64,000 bases of DNA from Flavobacterium sp. M31R6. Its GTDB lineage: Bacteria; Bacteroidota; Bacteroidia; Flavobacteriales; Flavobacteriaceae. The stretch spans positions 806,001 to 870,000 of the forward strand of contig NZ_CP054141.1 in NCBI RefSeq assembly GCF_013284035.1, given 5' to 3'. The notes beneath the pieces were generated by a model. That model ran no database searches. It was not told where the DNA came from and saw only the letters and a program-made list of their open reading frames with translations. Below are positions 19,274 through 28,155 of this stretch, in pieces. The first letter of the stretch is position 1, and every line of letters starts with the position of its first letter. The position numbers were made by a program, and so were the translations under genes.

Positions 19274-19963
19274 ATGCTAAATAGTTATAGTACAGCGGAC
19301 AAAGTTCTTCTAGCGGTAGATTGTATCATTTTCGGCTTTGATGAAGATGGGTTAAAAATTCTTTTGATTAAAAGGGATTTTGAGCCAGAAAAAGGGAAAT
19401 GGTCTTTAATGGGAGGGTTTCTTAAAAAAGAGGAAGTATTGGATACGGCAGCCATAAGAGTCTTGAATACTTACACCGGCTTGCAGGATATCTATATGGA
19501 ACAACTTTATACTTATAGCGAAATTGATCGTGACCCGGTGGAAAGAACCATATCGGTGGCTTATTATGCGCTGATTAATATCGAGAATCATAATGCCGAA
19601 TTGATTCAGAACTACCATGCAAAATGGTTTAGCGTTTCTGAAGTGCCAAAGTTGATTTTTGACCACGACAATATGTTGGAGCATGCTATCAGAAGATTGC
19701 GTTATAGAACCTCAATGCGTCCTGTTGGATTTGAACTTTTGCCAGAAAAATTCAAAATGAGTCAGTTACTTAAACTGTATGAATCCATTTTGGACAAACA
19801 AATCGACAAAAGAAATTTTATCAGCAAAATCAATTCGTTGGATATTTTGATAAAACTAGATGAGAAAGACATGACTTCGTCCAGAAAAGGTTCTTATCTC
19901 TATACTTTTGACAAAGAAAAATATGATGCAAAAGTTTTGAATAATTTTGCACTGAATTTTTAA
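19274..19963 (+). CDS. Nudix-domain transcriptional regulator, AraR-like
   Basis: 229 residues. The N-terminal two thirds are a Nudix-type fold (VDCIIFGFDEDGLKILLIKR), the C-terminal third a winged helix-turn-helix (ELLPEKFKMSQLLKLYESIL to SRKGSYLYTFDKEKYD). The Nudix box keeps G-x5-E and the Arg but has lost the catalytic glutamates (RVLNTYTGL where REUxEExGU is expected), so it is probably a sugar sensor and not a hydrolase. This matches the Nudix-family arabinose regulator AraR described in Bacteroides. Its place opposite susC and the palindromes on both sides support control of the ara regulon by arabinose. Inducer and DNA specificity are inferred. Confidence 0.85.
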   Translation: MLNSYSTADKVLLAVDCIIFGFDEDGLKILLIKRDFEPEKGKWSLMGGFLKKEEVLDTAAIRVLNTYTGLQDIYMEQLYTYSEIDRDPVERTISVAYYALINIENHNAELIQNYHAKWFSVSEVPKLIFDHDNMLEHAIRRLRYRTSMRPVGFELLPEKFKMSQLLKLYESILDKQIDKRNFISKINSLDILIKLDEKDMTSSRKGSYLYTFDKEKYDAKVLNNFALNF

Positions 19964-19994
19964 AAAGTAAAGCAGCTTTGATTTTAAAGCAAAT

Positions 19995-20036
19995 AAAAAA
20001 AGGAAACTTCTATTGCAGGAGCTTCCTTTTTTTGTT
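19995..20036 (+). terminator. Terminator after the AraR-like gene
   Basis: AAAAAAAGGAAACTTC and GAGCTTCCTTTTTTT form a stem with one mismatch and a G-U pair, followed by T7. It lies 32 bases after the regulator's stop. The A-run on the other side means it could also stop transcription coming from the transaldolase side. Confidence 0.75.
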
Positions 20037-20049
20037 ATCAATCGCTTCT

Positions 20050-20126
20050 CCTGCAAGGTTTCCAAAACCTTGTAGGTATGTTTTTATTAATTGAAATACC
20101 TACAAGGTTAAAAAAAACCTTGCAGG
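20050..20126. repeat. Nested hairpin repeat, CCTTGCAGG/CCTACAAGG family
   Basis: Two nested perfect inverted repeats: CCTGCAAGGTT (20050-20060) with AACCTTGCAGG (20116-20126), and inside it AACCTTGTAGGTAT (20066-20079) with ATACCTACAAGGTT (20096-20109). It sits between the convergent ends of the regulator and transaldolase genes. Confidence 0.65.
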
Positions 20127-20144
20127 ATACAAAAGATACGATTC

Positions 20145-20801
20145 CTAACTATTCCCTTTTTGGTAATCCGCCAAAAATGTTGCCAATCCACTATCTGTAA
20201 GTGGGTGTTTTAGCAAACCTTCAATAGCGCTTAGTGGACCTGTAATAACATCGGCGCCAATTTTGGCACAATTTATAATATGCATGACGTGACGAACAGA
20301 AGCTGCCAAGATTTGAGTTTCATAACCGTAATTATCGTACACCAATTTGATGTCTTCAATTAAAGATAATCCATCAGTTGAGATATCGTCCAGCCTTCCG
20401 ATAAATGGGGACACGTAAGTCGCACCTGCTTTAGCGGCAAGTAATGCCTGACCAGCTGAAAACACTAATGTACAGTTGGTTCTGATTCCTTTGTTTGAAA
20501 AATATTTAATGGCTTTGATTCCGTCTTTAATCATTGGAATTTTTACCACGATTTGAGGATGTAATGCTGCCAATTTTTCTCCTTCGGCAATCATTCCAGC
20601 AAGATCGGTCGAAATAACTTCGGCACTTACATCTCCATCAACCAATTCACATATTTTCACATAATGCGCAATGATATTGTCGGCTCCGGTGATTCCTTCT
20701 TTCGCCATTAGCGAAGGGTTTGTGGTTACTCCGTCCAAGATTCCTAAATCATTGGCTTCCTTGATGTCTTTTAAATTTGCTGTATCGATAAAAAATTTCA
20801 T
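20145..20801 (-). CDS. tal: Transaldolase, small TalC/MipB type
   Basis: 218-residue (beta/alpha)8 enzyme of the non-oxidative pentose phosphate pathway. It transfers dihydroxyacetone from sedoheptulose-7-phosphate to glyceraldehyde-3-phosphate; close relatives act as fructose-6-phosphate aldolases. Family motifs: [33 protein letters not shown] with Schiff-base Lys87, and [19 protein letters not shown] with [11 protein letters not shown]. Downstream of transketolase in the same orientation, with a hairpin repeat between them. The AraR-type operator before transketolase suggests that pentose supply controls both. Confidence 0.93.
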   Translation of the reverse strand: MKFFIDTANLKDIKEANDLGILDGVTTNPSLMAKEGITGADNIIAHYVKICELVDGDVSAEVISTDLAGMIAEGEKLAALHPQIVVKIPMIKDGIKAIKYFSNKGIRTNCTLVFSAGQALLAAKAGATYVSPFIGRLDDISTDGLSLIEDIKLVYDNYGYETQILAASVRHVMHIINCAKIGADVITGPLSAIEGLLKHPLTDSGLATFLADYQKGNS

Positions 20802-20820
20802 GTGGATGTTTTTTTTTTTT

Positions 20821-20945
20821 GAGAATCTAAGTTTCTAAGTCACTAAGATTCTGAGTTTATATTTTTTTTAAAAGTTGATAAGTTTCTGAGCTGCTAAGAT
20901 TCTAAGTTTTTTATCTTAGAAGCTTAGCGACTTAGTTACTGAGTA
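20821..20945. repeat. Intergenic hairpin repeat, CTAAG family, copy 2, reaching into the transketolase 3' end
   Basis: Degenerate words such as GAATCTAAG, TTTCTAAG, TCACTAAG on the left and TCTTAGAAGC, TTAGCGACTTAG on the right form long imperfect stems. The repeat does not stop at the transketolase stop codon (20932-20934): the last codons (Lys-Val-Leu-Ser-Asn) read AAGGTACTCAGTAAC, which continues the same word pattern. The repeat therefore seems to supply the protein's C-terminus. Confidence 0.6.
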
Positions 20946-22986
20946 CCTTAGTGCTTTCCTCAATATATTTTAGTATTTCCGCACAAACGTGTTGGCTCGT
21001 AAATCCAAATTTTTCATCCAAAACGCTCGCTGGTGCCGAATAACCAAAATGGTCCAATCCGATTATTTTTCCACTATCGCCAATGAGTCCTTCAAGGTTT
21101 ACAGGAAGTCCAGCCGTAAGTCCGAAAACAAGTTTTTCCTTTGGGATAATGCTTTCTTGATACGATTTGGATTGCGATTTGAATAAGCCTTCGGAAATAA
21201 TGGAAGCGATGTTTATTTTTAATTGATGCTCCTTTTCTAAAATCACTGCAGCATCGATAAGCGTTGAAACTTCCGATCCATTTGCAATCAAAGTGATGTC
21301 TGGATTTTGTACTTTTTTGACCAGATAGCCACCTTTCTTAGCTTCTGTTGCTTCTTCATACCTTGTAGTATAGCTGGCTGGAATATCTTTTATATTTTGT
21401 CTCGAAAGGATTAGAGCCGTTGGTGTTTTAGTGTTTTTCAAAGCCATATCCCAAGCCACTGAAGTTTCGATGGCATCGGCTGGGCGCAGTGCCAAAAGAC
21501 TTTGGTGTCCAGAATGGTTTTTAACTTTTTCCAACAAACGCATTTGTGCTTCCTGCTCGATAGGCTGGTGGGTTGGTCCGTCTTCTCCAACGCGGAAAGA
21601 GTCGTGCGTCAAGACATATTTTATCGGAAGTTCTTGAATGGCTGCTAATCGAATCGCTGGTTTCATGTAATCGGAAAAAACGAAAAAGGTTGCCACAACT
21701 GGAATTACACCACCATGCAAAGCAATACCGTTGGCGATAGAAGTCATCGTCAGTTCGGCAACTCCAGCTTGTAAAAAGGCACCGTTGAAATTGTTTTTTT
21801 GCAATACAGATGATTTTTTCAAAAAGCCATCAGTTTTATCACTATTGGATAAATCGGCTGAAGAAACGATTATGTTTTCTACGTTTTCTGCCAAATAGGC
21901 CAGCACTGCAGACGAAGCATCTCTAGTGGCGGCATTTGGTTTTTGTACCACGCTGCTTAAATCCAATTCCGGCAGTTCACCTGATAAAAATAATTGCATT
22001 TTTTTAGCTAAAGCAGGATTTTCGTTTTCCCATTTAGCTATTTGCTGTTTTCTCAGAGAAGCTTTTTCTGTTTTTTTGGATAAAATATCAGAATAATGTG
22101 TTGCTACTTCTTCAAAAATAGCAAAAGGATCTTCTGGATTGGCTTTGAGGTTCAACAGTGTTTTAACGTAATCTGCTTTGGTGTCGCCAATTGGTTTACC
22201 GTGCAATTCGCATTCCCCTTCATACATAGAACCATCAGCAGTAACGCAACCTTTACCCATAATCGTTTTTCCTATGATTAAGGTTGGTCTTTCGGTTTCT
22301 AGGTTGGCAGTGTCCAACGCTTTGCGGATTTCCGAATGGTCGTGTCCGTTTATGGTAATCACATTCCATCCCCAAGCTTGGTATTTCATGGCCGTATCTT
22401 CAGAGGTCACTTCATCGGTCATTGAAGAAAGTTGCACGTCATTAGAATCATAAAACATAATAAAATTATTCAATCCCAAATGCCCTGCGATTCTTCCTGC
22501 TCCTTGAGAGATTTCTTCTTGAACACCTCCATCGGTGATAAAACCATATATTTTGTGATCGAAAAGACCTTTGAATCTAGCTCCAAGAAACTTGGCCGCG
22601 ATTGCTGCTCCAACACCCATTGCGTGACCTTGTCCCAAAGGTCCGGAAGTGTTTTCAATTCCTCTCAACACGTCAACTTCAGGATGTCCTGGTGTTACCG
22701 AGCCCCATTGTCTAAATTGTTTTAGATCTTCTTTTTTGTAGTTACCTAATAAATAGTATTGTGCATACATCAAAGCCGATAAGTGTCCAGCATCCATAAA
22801 AAAGCGGTCTCTAAAAGGCCAATCCATTTGGGTTGGGTCAAAATCTAAATATTCGGTGTATAAAATATGCATAAAATCAGCGCCTCCCATGGCACCTCCT
22901 GGGTGTCCTGAATTTGCCTTTTCTACCATAGAAATAGCCAGTGCTCTTATATTGTCAGCGGCTAATTGGTCCATTTTGTGGTTCAT
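20932..22986 (-). CDS. tkt: Transketolase
   Basis: 684 residues, full-length single-chain enzyme. Moves two-carbon units between pentose phosphates with thiamine diphosphate; it is the entry of xylulose-5-phosphate from AraD and XylB into central metabolism. Motifs: MVEKANSGHPGGAMGGADF and the diphosphate-binding segment ITDGGVQEEISQGAG (TDGG where GDG is usual). Also visible are the pyrimidine-domain HDSFRVGEDGPTHQPIEQ with its conserved Glu, and a transketolase C-terminal domain. A second Met four codons in is an alternative start. The last few codons lie in a CTAAG-type repeat. Confidence 0.95.
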   Translation of the reverse strand: MNHKMDQLAADNIRALAISMVEKANSGHPGGAMGGADFMHILYTEYLDFDPTQMDWPFRDRFFMDAGHLSALMYAQYYLLGNYKKEDLKQFRQWGSVTPGHPEVDVLRGIENTSGPLGQGHAMGVGAAIAAKFLGARFKGLFDHKIYGFITDGGVQEEISQGAGRIAGHLGLNNFIMFYDSNDVQLSSMTDEVTSEDTAMKYQAWGWNVITINGHDHSEIRKALDTANLETERPTLIIGKTIMGKGCVTADGSMYEGECELHGKPIGDTKADYVKTLLNLKANPEDPFAIFEEVATHYSDILSKKTEKASLRKQQIAKWENENPALAKKMQLFLSGELPELDLSSVVQKPNAATRDASSAVLAYLAENVENIIVSSADLSNSDKTDGFLKKSSVLQKNNFNGAFLQAGVAELTMTSIANGIALHGGVIPVVATFFVFSDYMKPAIRLAAIQELPIKYVLTHDSFRVGEDGPTHQPIEQEAQMRLLEKVKNHSGHQSLLALRPADAIETSVAWDMALKNTKTPTALILSRQNIKDIPASYTTRYEEATEAKKGGYLVKKVQNPDITLIANGSEVSTLIDAAVILEKEHQLKINIASIISEGLFKSQSKSYQESIIPKEKLVFGLTAGLPVNLEGLIGDSGKIIGLDHFGYSAPASVLDEKFGFTSQHVCAEILKYIEESTKVLSN

Positions 22987-23227
22987 AATTTATTGTATTT
23001 GTTTGTAATAGCAGTATTGTGGTCTCTATTTTTGTTGTAAAAAATTCTAAAAAAAGATGTTTTTTTGAACATAGTATAGAAACAAATTTTAGCATGTAAA
23101 ACAACTTAAGTTTTAATTTCTTCGCTGTTTTAATCCAATAATAAAGTTTATTATTTTGTTCTGATATCAATTGATCGGCTTTGAATAACAGACTATTTTT
23201 GAGAGGATAAGGAAGAATAAAATAATA

Positions 23228-23280
23228 AGTGTAAAAAATACATTTGCAAATATAGCTAAATTTGTTTTACAAAAACAAAA
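23228..23280 (-). promoter_or_regulatory. Transketolase promoter with AraR-type operator
   Basis: On the minus strand: TTTG (complement of 23277-23280), 21 bases, TATATTTG (23248-23255, perfect -7 consensus), one base, then AAGTGT-N7-ACATTT (23228-23246). Spacing is identical to the susC promoter. The leader before the transketolase ATG would be about 255 bases and shows no other feature I recognise. Confidence 0.6.
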
Positions 23281-23742
23281 AAAGAAAATATCATTTTGAA
23301 ACTCTTCGCTATATCAATTTGTATATTGATTAATAGGTGCTAATTTGTGAATTGCTATGGCTTGCAATTATATTTTATGATAAAAAAATTGTTGTATTCT
23401 GTGATGAAAAATGAGTAAGATTACGAATTTACCCTTCTTTTTTTCCAATTTGCCCCTCGTCAGACGCCTTCATTGTTCGTTACTTCGCACTTGTAGATTC
23501 AATAATACAGTGGTTTGTTGTCGTTGATTCTAGTTATGTTTGCTTCACTGGGTTTTAATTCATAAACCCGATTATTTTAGTTAGTTAAAGAATAAAAGTA
23601 AACTTGTTTGGATTATTTATGCCCGTAGTATGCACTTCGGGTATAAATAAAAACAAATTGAAAAGTGAAATTATTTAAAAAATTAGTTTAAGTTTTGGTT
23701 CGAAATAAGCCGTCTTATTTTTTAATTCTAAAGGATTTTGGG
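23281..23742. other. Gap between transketolase promoter and GntR gene
   Basis: No convincing gene on either strand. The one clear structure is ATTTATGCCCG (23615-23625) with CGGGTATAAAT (23638-23648), an 11-bp stem with one G-U pair, about 95 bases past the stop of the GntR-type gene. It has no U-run on the minus strand, so it is at best a weak terminator. Confidence 0.5.
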
Positions 23743-24741
23743 TTACAATGAATTCCGAATTATCAAAGCGCTTTTGTTTTCTATTTGTTCTTTTTTGCCG
23801 GTAAGTACCATTTGAGCCAGTAGTTTTCCCATTGTGGTAAAATCAGTAGAAATAGTGGTAATCCCATTAGAAACGACTTTTTTTAGTGAGGTTTCATTAT
23901 AAGAAATGATTCCAAAATCAGTTCCTAATTTCAAGTTTTGTTGGCGGGCTTTTTCTATTACACTAACCAAATCACGATCATTTGGAATGATGTAAACACC
24001 TCCTATTGTTATTTCGTTGTCTGTGAATTCACTGATGATTTCATAGTCGATAGCATATTCAGTGCAATAGTTTTCAAATCCTATTTTCATGCCCAATGGT
24101 TCCCTGAAACCGGGAAATATCATAATGAATTTTTTGTACTTGTTCAATCGTGTTTTCCCTTTGTATAATCCCTCGAAGATGTCTTTTTTGTGATTTTGAT
24201 ATATAGCGGGGAATGATTTTAGTTCATCATTAGTTTGATCGAGGATGATTACGTCATTTACTGGTAGGGTTTTTATGATCGCGGCTACATTGATTAAGTT
24301 GGTTGGCATAATGATATATTTGGTGTAATTTCCATTACTGTCATTTATCAGTTTTTGAAAAACCTGAACATTAAAATGATGGAAGAAAATATCGACCTGT
24401 ACATTTTTGCCTATATTTTTTAAAAACGAATTATAAATATCTTCCTTGAAAATATTAAGCTCGTCAAATAGCAAAAATATCTTCTGTTTTATAGAGATTT
24501 CAACACTTTTTACGTAATATCCTTTGCCTGGGATGGCATAAATAATTCCTCTTTTTTTGAGATCATCATAAGCTTGCAGTGCGGTATCTCTGGATAAATT
24601 ATAGGGAAGACAAATTTTGTTGATGGAAGGTAATTTGTCGTCTTTTTTTAAATCCTGGCTTTCAATTGCTTTTTCGATTGCATTGATGATTTGTTTGTAT
24701 TTGGGTAAGCCAATGTTGTTTTGGATAGGGATTGCTTTCAT
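23743..24741 (-). CDS. GntR-family regulator with LacI-like sugar-sensing domain
   Basis: 332 residues. Residues about 10-75 are a GntR winged helix (LPKYKQIINAIEKAIES, DDKLPSINKICLPYNLSRDTA, GIIYAIPGKGYYV). The rest resembles a periplasmic-binding-protein fold as in LacI (KIFLLFDELNIF, GVYIIPNDRDLVSVIEKA, FGIISYNETSLKKVVSNGITTIS). This architecture is known from Bacteroidota sugar regulators such as FucR. It is divergent from galM with only 98 bases between the starts, so control of the galactose/galactan cluster is the likely role. The ligand is inferred, not seen. Confidence 0.85.
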   Translation of the reverse strand: MKAIPIQNNIGLPKYKQIINAIEKAIESQDLKKDDKLPSINKICLPYNLSRDTALQAYDDLKKRGIIYAIPGKGYYVKSVEISIKQKIFLLFDELNIFKEDIYNSFLKNIGKNVQVDIFFHHFNVQVFQKLINDSNGNYTKYIIMPTNLINVAAIIKTLPVNDVIILDQTNDELKSFPAIYQNHKKDIFEGLYKGKTRLNKYKKFIMIFPGFREPLGMKIGFENYCTEYAIDYEIISEFTDNEITIGGVYIIPNDRDLVSVIEKARQQNLKLGTDFGIISYNETSLKKVVSNGITTISTDFTTMGKLLAQMVLTGKKEQIENKSALIIRNSL

Positions 24742-24772
24742 TTTGTTTTCATTTTTTTTGCAAGATACAAAA

Positions 24773-24818
24773 ACTGGTAGGTACTGGTATGTATTATTTG
24801 AATTTTATTTTACATTTG
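24773..24818 (+). promoter_or_regulatory. galM/gntR intergenic control region
   Basis: Two tandem ACTGGTAKGT decamers (24773-24792) make a direct repeat suitable for a GntR dimer. Downstream TACATTTG (24811-24818) matches the -7 consensus exactly and lies 22 bases before the galM ATG. No good -33 TTG is visible. Binding by the divergent GntR-type protein is inferred. Confidence 0.45.
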
Positions 24819-24839
24819 AATTTCAAATTTCATAATAAT

Positions 24840-25895
24840 ATGATGGAAATAAAACGCAATTCACAAATTAAAACCGCTCCTGTAATGAATTTGTTTGGTT
24901 TAATGCCGGATGGTACAGCCATATACTCTTACGAATTATCCAATAAAAATGGAATGAAATTAAAAGTAATTACATATGGAGCAACGATAACCGAATTAAA
25001 GATGCCGTTGAAAAATGACCAAGTGGTCGATGTTGTTTTGGGTTTTGATACTTTAGAAGCCTATTTGCAGTCATTTAATCTACCAAGTCCACCTTATATG
25101 GGAGCTACAGTCGGAAGATATGCCGGTAGAATTTGCAACAGTACTTTTAGTTTGAATGAGCAAAAAATTCTTTTGAATAAAAACAACAATGAGAACTCTT
25201 TACATGGCGGTAAAATTGGATTTAGCCAAAAGGTTTGGACAGTCAAAGATTTGCATGTAGGCAAAAAATCATCAATAACGTTGACCTATTCCAGTCCCGC
25301 AGGCGAAGAGAATTATCCAGGGGAATTAGTTGTTGAACTTACTTATACGTTATCCAAAGAAAATGAGTTGATTATTCAATACAGCGCCAGGTCTACCGAA
25401 GATACCGTTGTGAATTTGACCCACCATAGTTATTTTAATCTGGACGGCCATTTGTCTTCTGTAAAAGATCAGGAATTAATAGTAAATGCGCACCGAATGT
25501 TGGAAACAAATAATGAATATATACCCAATGGGAGGTTTTTAGAATTATATGATACCTATTTTGACTTTTATATTCCTAAAAAATGTCCTTCTAAAATAGA
25601 CAATACTTTTGTAATAGATCAAACTGAAGGATTCGCGGCCTCCCTTTTTAATAAAAAAAATAATTTAAAAATGACCGTATATACGGATCAACCTGGAGTT
25701 CATATCTATGTGGGTGGGAATTGTTTTAATACGATAAAAGGCAAAGAAAACGCCGACTACCATTCATTAAGCGGGATATGTTTTGAAACCCAAAACTATC
25801 CGGATGCCCCAAATAATTCGAATTTTCCAAGTGCCGTTCTTAAAAAGGGAGACGAGTACACTCATAATACAATATATAAGTTTCAATCATTTTAA
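24840..25895 (+). CDS. galM: Aldose 1-epimerase (galactose mutarotase)
   Basis: Interconverts alpha and beta anomers of galactose so that beta-galactose released by galactosidases can enter GalK. 351 residues from ATG 24840 (MMEIKRNSQIKTAPVMN); an upstream in-frame extension of 36 codons overlaps the promoter and is rejected. Catalytic regions: NLTHHSYFNLDGH with the proton-donating His and GICFETQNYPDAPN with the base Glu. No signal peptide, so cytoplasmic. It opens the galactan block, 17 bases before the first GH53 gene. Confidence 0.93.
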   Translation: MMEIKRNSQIKTAPVMNLFGLMPDGTAIYSYELSNKNGMKLKVITYGATITELKMPLKNDQVVDVVLGFDTLEAYLQSFNLPSPPYMGATVGRYAGRICNSTFSLNEQKILLNKNNNENSLHGGKIGFSQKVWTVKDLHVGKKSSITLTYSSPAGEENYPGELVVELTYTLSKENELIIQYSARSTEDTVVNLTHHSYFNLDGHLSSVKDQELIVNAHRMLETNNEYIPNGRFLELYDTYFDFYIPKKCPSKIDNTFVIDQTEGFAASLFNKKNNLKMTVYTDQPGVHIYVGGNCFNTIKGKENADYHSLSGICFETQNYPDAPNNSNFPSAVLKKGDEYTHNTIYKFQSF

Positions 25896-25912
25896 AATAC
25901 CTCACCCTCATT

Positions 25913-27007
25913 ATGAAGAAAGTCCTAACATTTTTGTCGCTTTTTGTCTTATTAACTGTGCAGTTTGCTTGTTCCAGTAGCGATACTCCTGATACACCGG
26001 TTACTCCACCTGTTGTAACTGATGACTTTATCAGAGCCGCCGATATTTCATTTCTTCCTCAGATTGAAAGTGCCGGAACTATTTTATACAACAACAGTAA
26101 AGCTGAAGACATGCTTACTACCTTGAAAAATTCAGGTTGTAATACGATCCGTATTCGTTTATGGAAGAATCCAGCCGATGGACATTCTGGATTGACCGAA
26201 GTAAAAGCGCTTGCCGCTCGAGTGAAACAAGCGGGTATGAAAGTATGGCTTACGGTTCATTACTCAGATACCTGGGCTGATCCTGGAAATCAAACGACTC
26301 CGGCGGAATGGGCAAGTTTGTCTTTTATCGATTTGAAAACAGCAGTGGCTAATTACACTTCTACAATCATTACAGAGATTAATCCTGATATTATTCAGAT
26401 TGGGAATGAAATCAACAGTGGTTTGCTTTGGCCTCAAGGACATTTGATTAACCAAGAAGCGCAATGTATTGATTTATTAAAAACGGCTAGTGCTACCATT
26501 AGAAGCAAAGCGCCAAAAATAAAAATCATGATTCATTATGCAGGTGTTAATACATCGGATACGGATTGGTTTTTTACCAAAGTAAAAAGTGTAGATTATG
26601 ATTATATAGGTCTTTCTTATTATCCAGTTTGGCACGGAAAAGATTTGACAGTTGTAAAAAGTACTATCGACGCTCTTGGAAGTAAGTTCAGTAAAAAAGT
26701 AATTATTGCCGAAACAGCTTATCCGTTTACGTTGGGTTACAATGATTGGACGGATAATATTGTAGGCTTGGATTCTCAATTGGTTTCGGGTTATCCTGCA
26801 ACTCCCGAAGGACAAAAAAGTTATATGTTGGCAATAAAAAATCTTTTGAAAACCTCTCAAAGCGGTATTGGATTTTCGTATTGGGGAGGGGAATGGATTT
26901 CGTTCAAAGGAAATCAAGCAAAGAATGGCTCTACTTTTGAAAATCAAGCGCTTTATGATTTTAGCAATAAAGCATTGCCTGTCTTCGGGGTCTTTAACTT
27001 AAATTAA
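25913..27007 (+). CDS. GH53 endo-beta-1,4-galactanase, lipoprotein (first copy)
   Basis: Cuts the beta-1,4-galactan backbone of type I arabinogalactan. 364 residues. Lipobox VQFAC with Cys20, then SSSDTPDT, a short Pro/Thr linker and the catalytic barrel. GH53 motifs: FIRAADISFLPQIE, NTIRIRLWKNP and VHYSDTWADPGNQ, with acid/base Glu166 in IQIGNEINSGLLWP and nucleophile Glu267 in VIIAETAYP. Probably outer-membrane anchored. No SusCD pair lies in this block, so uptake of its products may use a pair encoded elsewhere. Confidence 0.94.
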   Translation: MKKVLTFLSLFVLLTVQFACSSSDTPDTPVTPPVVTDDFIRAADISFLPQIESAGTILYNNSKAEDMLTTLKNSGCNTIRIRLWKNPADGHSGLTEVKALAARVKQAGMKVWLTVHYSDTWADPGNQTTPAEWASLSFIDLKTAVANYTSTIITEINPDIIQIGNEINSGLLWPQGHLINQEAQCIDLLKTASATIRSKAPKIKIMIHYAGVNTSDTDWFFTKVKSVDYDYIGLSYYPVWHGKDLTVVKSTIDALGSKFSKKVIIAETAYPFTLGYNDWTDNIVGLDSQLVSGYPATPEGQKSYMLAIKNLLKTSQSGIGFSYWGGEWISFKGNQAKNGSTFENQALYDFSNKALPVFGVFNLN

Positions 27008-27013
27008 AAGAAG

Positions 27014-28048
27014 ATGAAAAAGGTATTTTGTTCATTAATAATTCTTTCAGCATTGGTTTTTACATATTGTACTACCAATAGAACAATGCAGCAGCCCAAA
27101 GAAAATTCTTTTGCCAAAGGCGCTGATGTGGGTTGGTTGCCACAAATGGAAGCTACGGGTTATAAATTCTATGATGCCGATGGGACTCAAAAAGACTGTT
27201 TGCAATTGTTGAAAGATCGAGGAATCAATACCATAAGATTGCGTGTTTGGGTTAACCCTTCGAGTGACAAAGCGAGTGGACATTGCAGTAAGGAAGAAAC
27301 GGTAACGATGGCAATTCGTGCACAAAAAATGGGAATGCACATTATGATTGATTTCCATTATAGTGATTCTTGGGCTGATCCCGGTAAACAAAATAAACCT
27401 TTGGAATGGAAAAATCATACTTTCTCAGAATTGCTGAACGATGTTTATTTCCATACCGAAGATGTTTTGAAAGCTTTGAAAAAGGCAGGTGTTACCCCGG
27501 AATGGGTGCAAGTGGGTAACGAAATTCCAGGAGGTATGTTATGGCCGGAAGGAAGTACAGACAACTTCGGTCAATTGGCACAATTACTGAATAAAGGATA
27601 CGAAGCAACTAAAGCCATAGATCCTAAGATCAAAGTAATTGTTCACTTAGACGAAGGAAATAACAGTAAAAAGTTCAGATGGTTTTTTGATAATGCAAAA
27701 GCAAATAATGTAAAATATGATGTAATCGGAATGTCTTATTACCCATTTTGGATCAAAACGGATTATAAAGAAAATATTGCCGATTTGGCGAATAATCTAA
27801 ATGACATGGCGGCTAGATATGACAAAGAAGTGATGGTTGTTGAAGTCGGCGGCATCGATACGCAAGAACAAAACACACATGACATGTTAGTTGCTGTTAT
27901 AAAAGCGGTAAGAGCAGTGCCAAATAATAAAGGATTAGGCGTAATTTATTGGGAACCTCAAGGGGCAAAATCTTGGAGTCACTATGAATTGAGTGCTTGG
28001 AGATCAGATGGTAAACCCTCAATGGCTTTGGATGCGTTTAAAGAATAG
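27014..28048 (+). CDS. GH53 endo-beta-1,4-galactanase, lipoprotein (second copy)
   Basis: 344 residues, seven bases after the first GH53 and diverged from it. Lipobox FTYC with Cys19. Catalytic residues Glu170 in VQVGNEIPGGMLWPEG and Glu277 in VMVVEVGG; WADPGKQNKPLEW and WEPQGAKSW are also typical of GH53. It ends DGKPSMALDAFKE. The two copies may differ in chain-length preference or location, since the acidic stretch after the lipobox Cys of the first copy is missing here (Cys-Thr-Thr-Asn-Arg). Confidence 0.94.
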   Translation: MKKVFCSLIILSALVFTYCTTNRTMQQPKENSFAKGADVGWLPQMEATGYKFYDADGTQKDCLQLLKDRGINTIRLRVWVNPSSDKASGHCSKEETVTMAIRAQKMGMHIMIDFHYSDSWADPGKQNKPLEWKNHTFSELLNDVYFHTEDVLKALKKAGVTPEWVQVGNEIPGGMLWPEGSTDNFGQLAQLLNKGYEATKAIDPKIKVIVHLDEGNNSKKFRWFFDNAKANNVKYDVIGMSYYPFWIKTDYKENIADLANNLNDMAARYDKEVMVVEVGGIDTQEQNTHDMLVAVIKAVRAVPNNKGLGVIYWEPQGAKSWSHYELSAWRSDGKPSMALDAFKE

Positions 28049-28067
28049 TTATAAAGTTTTGGTTTTA

Positions 28068-28147
28068 ACCATATAAGTAATATAAGTTCATTTAAGAAAG
28101 GGATGTAAAAAGCAAAAACTTATATTCTCTTATATTTCTTATATGGT
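28068..28147. repeat. Hairpin repeat, ATATAAG family
   Basis: ACCATATAAG (28068-28077) and CTTATATGGT (28138-28147) pair perfectly; inner ATATAAGTT and AACTTATATT words also pair. It starts 20 bases after the second GH53 stop and lies exactly between that intact 3' end and the GH53-like remnant at 28156. Confidence 0.6.
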
Positions 28148-28155
28148 AAGAATTT

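Noticed and set aside
24732..24839. 36-codon extension of galM
   Set aside because: It overlaps the divergent gntR start and the promoter; family alignment begins at the ATG at 24840.
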